Origin: Dehalococcoidia bacterium | GTDB lineage: Bacteria; Chloroflexota; Dehalococcoidia; Dehalococcoidales; CSSed11-197 | Direction of reading: 5' to 3' | Length of the DNA: 7,664 bases | Assembly: GCA_003552785.1 (NCBI GenBank) | Contig: PUOQ01000056.1 | Span: 1 to 7,664 of the forward strand | Part shown: one piece after another, positions 4,589-7,664 of the stretch | How the letters are laid out: every line of letters starts with the position of its first letter | Numbering within the stretch: the first letter of the stretch is position 1 | Notes under the pieces: generated by a model | The model's input: the letters and a program-made list of their open reading frames with translations, nothing else | What the model was told of the DNA's origin: nothing | Databases searched by the model: none | Program-made: the position numbers and the translations under genes

Positions 4589-7437
4589 TTTAAAGGCTCC
4601 TGCCAGGCACGTTTAAGATTGGAAACAGGTTCATTCATTATTTCCTCTCCGATGGTGCCGGTTATCTTAAGCTTGCCGGTATCTTCTATGCTTCCTATGC
4701 AACCAAATTCGGTTCCATAAAGCAGTTTTTCAAACTCAGCTGCTTTTTCGGGTACAACTTCACATAAAAATCGGCTGTTGGACTGGGAGAACAGGATGAT
4801 GTCGTCTTTGGTAACGGCACCCTCCAGGGGAACGTTACCCAGTTTGATGTGAGCGCCCAGATCGCCGGCAAAAGCCATTTCGGCAATCCCGGCTCCCAAG
4901 CCTCCGTCGCTTAAATCATGACATGATTCAAGCATTTTTTCACGGGTAGCCTTGCTCAGGCGCTGCATGATGTCAAGTGCTTTTAGTACAAATACCCGGG
5001 GTACTTTGCCTCCGGATAAACCAAGAACCTTGAAATACTCTGAACCTCCCATTTCATCCAGGGTTGAGCCAACCAGGTAGATAAGGTTGCCGGCTTTTTT
5101 AAAATCTGCAGATATTACTGTTGAAGTGTCCTCAATAACTGCCAGGGCGGAAATAAGCAGCGTATGCGGAATGGAAAGAAGCCTTCCTTCATGCTCATAT
5201 TCATTATTCAGGCTGTCCTTGCCGGAGATGAAGGGGGTTTCAAAGGCAATCGCCAGATCATAACAAGCCTGGCATGCCCGCACCAGGGCTCCCAGGCTTT
5301 CTGCCCGGCGGGAGCTGCCCCAGCTGAAGTTGTCGAGCAAAGCTACCCGGTCCAGGCTGCCCCCGACGGCAATCACCTGTCGCAGAGCTTCTTCAATGGC
5401 AGAGGCGGCCATCCAGTATGGATCGATGTCTCCATAAGCCGGGTTGATGCCATTGGTAATTATTATGCCTTTTTTTGAGCCGGGAACAGGCTGGATTACA
5501 GCACCATCCATGGGGCCGTCATTATGCCTGCCGGCAAGAGGTTTTAACACACTGCCACCCTGGACTTCGTGGTCGTACTGGCGGATTACCCATTCCTTTG
5601 AACAGGTGTTCCAGCTGGACAGAACCTCCTTTAGTGCCCGGGCAGGTTCCAGGGTGCCTTCATAAGGCGGGTTTGGTTGTTCTCTGGGGATATAGGTGGC
5701 TTCCAGTTCAAGCCTGGGTATGCCGTGGTGCAGAAACTGCATGTCGAGTTCACAAACCAGGTTGTCCTGGTAATACAGCTTGAGCATTTTATCGTCGCTG
5801 AATTCACCGATTACGGTGGCTTCAGTGCCTTCACGCTGGCAGATCTCTGCCAGTTCATCAAAACATTCGGGTGGCACTGCCAGCAGCATTCTTTCCTGGG
5901 ATTCGCTTATCCATATTTCGGTATAGGAAAGCCCTGCATATTTGAGCGGCACCCTGTCCAGATAAACTCTGGCTCCTGTATTTTCTCCCATTTCACCAAT
6001 TGCCGAAGAAAAGCCACCTCCACCACAATCGGTAATACGGCTGAAAAGTTTTTTGTCTCTGGCTTCGAGAATGGCATCGATTACTTTTTTCTCGGTTATA
6101 GGGTTGCCTATTTGTACCGAGCTCTGGGCCTCATCGGTAGATGTGTAGTTGAGTTCTGTTGAAGCAAACGTAACACCGTGGATGCCGTCACGCCCGGTCC
6201 TGCCGCCAACCACAACTATAAGGTCACCCGGCTTCTGCTGGCCCGTGTCTGCTGCCCATTGTGGTAGAAGGCCTACCGTGCCACAGTATACCAGCGGGTT
6301 GGCAGTGTAGCGCCTGTCAAAAAGAACGGCACCGTTAACTGTAGGTATGCCCAGGCGGTTGCCATAGTCGGCAACTCCCGACTTAACCCCTTTAAATATC
6401 CGCCGTGGATGCAGGCTGCCCTCAGGCAAATCTTCGTATGGCATCTCGGGCAAACCCAGGCAAAAAACATCGGTGCTGGCGATAGGCCTGGCTGAAAGGC
6501 CGGTGCCCAGAATATCGCGCACGCAGCCGCCCAAACCGGTTGCGGCTCCACCGTAGGGTTCTATGGCTGAGGGGTGGTTATGTGTTTCTACCTTGAACGC
6601 CAGTGCCCATTCATCATCAAAACTGATTACGCCGGCATTATCTTTAAAAACAGAAAGGCACCAGGGTTTATCAAGTTCCTTTGTGGCCCGCATAATGGTG
6701 CTTGCAAGCAGGCCATCGATGACAGTTTCGTTGAAGTTGAAACGAGCCTTAAAGGTTTTATGGCCGCAATGCTCGCTCCAGGTTTGAGCCAGGGTTTCCA
6801 GTTCGGCATCGGTGGGGTTTCTGCCCAGGCTGGCGTAATAATCCTGTATGGTTTTTATTTCATCCTGTGAAAACCCGAGCTCGCCGGCTATGCGTTTGAG
6901 CATCTCGTCGTTGGAGCCAAGAACCTCTACCGTTTTAAGTTCAAATTCATATTCGGGTGCTTTCGGGGGCTCGCTTAATTCTCCGGTGACAATGTGTTGA
7001 ACAGTGGGGTTTACCAGCAGCCTGGAGCAGATAGTTTTAAGTTCAGCCTGTGTCGGGTTTCCATATAACTCGTAGCGGGTGGCTGTTTTGACAGTGTTAA
7101 TGCTGGTAATGCCAAGGTCGGCAATTGTTTTCAGGATGGAGTCTTCAACCGGGTCTTCGACGCCGGCATTATAGGTTACTTCGTAGGAAAAGGAGTCACC
7201 ATCGATTGTATCGTATGAGCCCGGGCCGATCCTGTATTCCTGTGTCAGGGTGTCGGTTAAAGCCTCCCGGCACAGGGTTTCAACTTCTTCAGGGGTTACA
7301 TTGCCATCGAAGTAGTAGACATCAAGAACGCGAACCCGGTTGACCGAAGATATTCCGAGGTCGTAAATATCCCTTTCAAGGCTCCGTCCCCGGGCATCTG
7401 GCATATGGGGCAGTAAACTTACTTCAACTCTTTGCAT
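4582..7437 (-). CDS. purL: Phosphoribosylformylglycinamidine synthase PurL with fused tandem PurS-like domains
   Basis: This is the ATP-dependent FGAM synthase subunit, acting with ammonia from PurQ. In the numbering from the upstream ATG at 7452 the layout is as follows. Two PurS-like repeats span about 6-80 and 88-160, each with DLGI[ST]S[VI]N and a following alpha/beta unit. A linker leads to the PurL core, which has SEHCGHK (226-232), VETHNHPS (288-295), GGCVRDILGTG (308-318), DCGGGGFSSAIGEM (475-488), ISGKDSLNNEY (742-752) and DLSDGGLGAGIAEMAF (846-861). There is no C-terminal glutaminase; that is the separate purQ. At about 950 residues it lies between stand-alone PurL (about 740) and fully fused FGAM synthase (about 1300). 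The start is placed at ATG 7435-7437 (MQRVEVSLLPH, 951 residues) because AGGAGAG (7441-7447) is 5 nt away by its AGGAG core. The earlier ATG at 7450-7452 has no usable Shine-Dalgarno and would overlap pdxS. Confidence 0.96.
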   Translation of the reverse strand: MQRVEVSLLPHMPDARGRSLERDIYDLGISSVNRVRVLDVYYFDGNVTPEEVETLCREALTDTLTQEYRIGPGSYDTIDGDSFSYEVTYNAGVEDPVEDSILKTIADLGITSINTVKTATRYELYGNPTQAELKTICSRLLVNPTVQHIVTGELSEPPKAPEYEFELKTVEVLGSNDEMLKRIAGELGFSQDEIKTIQDYYASLGRNPTDAELETLAQTWSEHCGHKTFKARFNFNETVIDGLLASTIMRATKELDKPWCLSVFKDNAGVISFDDEWALAFKVETHNHPSAIEPYGGAATGLGGCVRDILGTGLSARPIASTDVFCLGLPEMPYEDLPEGSLHPRRIFKGVKSGVADYGNRLGIPTVNGAVLFDRRYTANPLVYCGTVGLLPQWAADTGQQKPGDLIVVVGGRTGRDGIHGVTFASTELNYTSTDEAQSSVQIGNPITEKKVIDAILEARDKKLFSRITDCGGGGFSSAIGEMGENTGARVYLDRVPLKYAGLSYTEIWISESQERMLLAVPPECFDELAEICQREGTEATVIGEFSDDKMLKLYYQDNLVCELDMQFLHHGIPRLELEATYIPREQPNPPYEGTLEPARALKEVLSSWNTCSKEWVIRQYDHEVQGGSVLKPLAGRHNDGPMDGAVIQPVPGSKKGIIITNGINPAYGDIDPYWMAASAIEEALRQVIAVGGSLDRVALLDNFSWGSSRRAESLGALVRACQACYDLAIAFETPFISGKDSLNNEYEHEGRLLSIPHTLLISALAVIEDTSTVISADFKKAGNLIYLVGSTLDEMGGSEYFKVLGLSGGKVPRVFVLKALDIMQRLSKATREKMLESCHDLSDGGLGAGIAEMAFAGDLGAHIKLGNVPLEGAVTKDDIILFSQSNSRFLCEVVPEKAAEFEKLLYGTEFGCIGSIEDTGKLKITGTIGEEIMNEPVSNLKRAWQEPLKW

Positions 7438-7440
7438 ATT

Positions 7441-7447
7441 CTCTCCT
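7441..7447 (-). promoter_or_regulatory. Shine-Dalgarno that sets the purL start
   Basis: The minus strand reads AGGAGAG, with the AGGAG core 5 nt before the ATG at 7435-7437. It overlaps the TAG stop codon of pdxS, a common arrangement for coupled translation. It lies downstream of the alternative ATG at 7452 and so cannot serve that start. Confidence 0.75.
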
Positions 7448-7664
7448 ACCATCCCCTCTGGGCCATAAGTTCTTTATCATCCAGCCCGGAAATGTCTATA
7501 CCCGGCATAGCCTCCCCCAGGTTTTTGGAGACTTCGGCAATAACACCCGGGTCCATGTGATGTGTGGTGGCCCTGACAATGGCTCTGGCCCTTGCCTCGG
7601 GGTTGGATGATTTAAATATCCCCGAACCCACAAAAACACCTTCAACCCCCAGCTGCATCATCAG
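7446..7664 (-). CDS. pdxS: Pyridoxal 5'-phosphate synthase lyase subunit PdxS (C-terminal part only)
   Basis: The visible 72 codons plus stop encode the conserved end of PdxS, the synthase subunit that makes PLP from ribose 5-phosphate, glyceraldehyde 3-phosphate and ammonia (the last supplied by the PdxT glutaminase). The segment LMMQLGVEGVFVGSGIF is the phosphate-binding loop region of the (beta/alpha)8 barrel, followed by NPEARARAIVRATTHHMDP and the terminal GLDDKELMAQRGW, all characteristic. The reading frame is open through the window edge, and the protein should be about 290 residues in full. purL starts 8 nt after the stop, leaving no room for pdxT, which commonly follows pdxS in Firmicutes. 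Confidence 0.95.
   Translation of the reverse strand: MMMQLGVEGVFVGSGIFKSSNPEARARAIVRATTHHMDPGVIAEVSKNLGEAMPGIDISGLDDKELMAQRGW

Noticed and set aside
5677..6162. 161-codon plus-strand open frame inside purL
   Set aside because: It is fully antisense to strongly conserved PurL coding sequence, has no recognisable domain, and its low-complexity composition fits a mirror of the real codons.
1..7664. CRISPR array, tRNA, rRNA or insertion sequence
   Set aside because: No regularly spaced repeats, cloverleaf, rRNA segments, transposase motifs or terminal inverted repeats were seen.

Overview
This 7.66 kb window reads as part of a low- to mid-GC, clostridial-type Firmicute genome, in the general range of anaerobic Peptococcaceae-like lineages. 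The organism call is inference. It rests on strong AGGAGG-type ribosome binding sites, a selenium-type yedE/tusA/yedF cluster and a class I PdxS. Every gene I can support lies on the minus strand, so the genes are read from high to low coordinates. Two genes are cut by the window edges.

Layout in transcription order. (a) 7664-3113 is a tightly packed set: the C-terminal end of pdxS (pyridoxal 5'-phosphate synthase), purL with a built-in tandem PurS-like N-terminus, purQ (the glutaminase partner), and a LOG-family nucleoside 5'-monophosphate phosphoribohydrolase. The gaps are 8 nt, a 7-nt overlap and 12 nt, and each gene has its own Shine-Dalgarno sequence, so they probably form one operon. 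(b) 3112-2781 is an AT-rich intergenic region. It probably holds the promoter and leader of the next operon, and contains an orphan perfect Shine-Dalgarno sequence. (c) 2780-807 is a three-gene module: a YeeE/YedE-family membrane transporter, a single-domain TusA-like sulfur/selenium carrier, and YedF (a TusA domain fused to a DsrE-like domain). It is closed by a strong hairpin at 739-784. (d) 678-655 is a perfect 24-bp palindrome resembling a TetR-family operator. It sits just upstream of (e) 639-1, an ABC-2-type transporter ATPase that lacks an ATG start and runs off the left edge.

How the genes fit together. PurL and PurQ form the glutamine-dependent FGAM synthase of purine biosynthesis. 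PdxS makes PLP from ribose 5-phosphate, glyceraldehyde 3-phosphate and ammonia. LOG-family enzymes release ribose 5-phosphate from nucleotides. Ribose phosphate and glutamine-derived nitrogen are therefore the common theme of the first operon. The second operon looks like a membrane importer handing a sulfur or selenium species to cytosolic CPxP-cysteine carriers. The last unit is probably an efflux or export ATPase under ligand-responsive repression. I see no CRISPR array, tRNA, rRNA or insertion sequence. All protein families here are known; the novelty lies in domain architecture, gene neighbourhoods and a few regulatory DNA signals.
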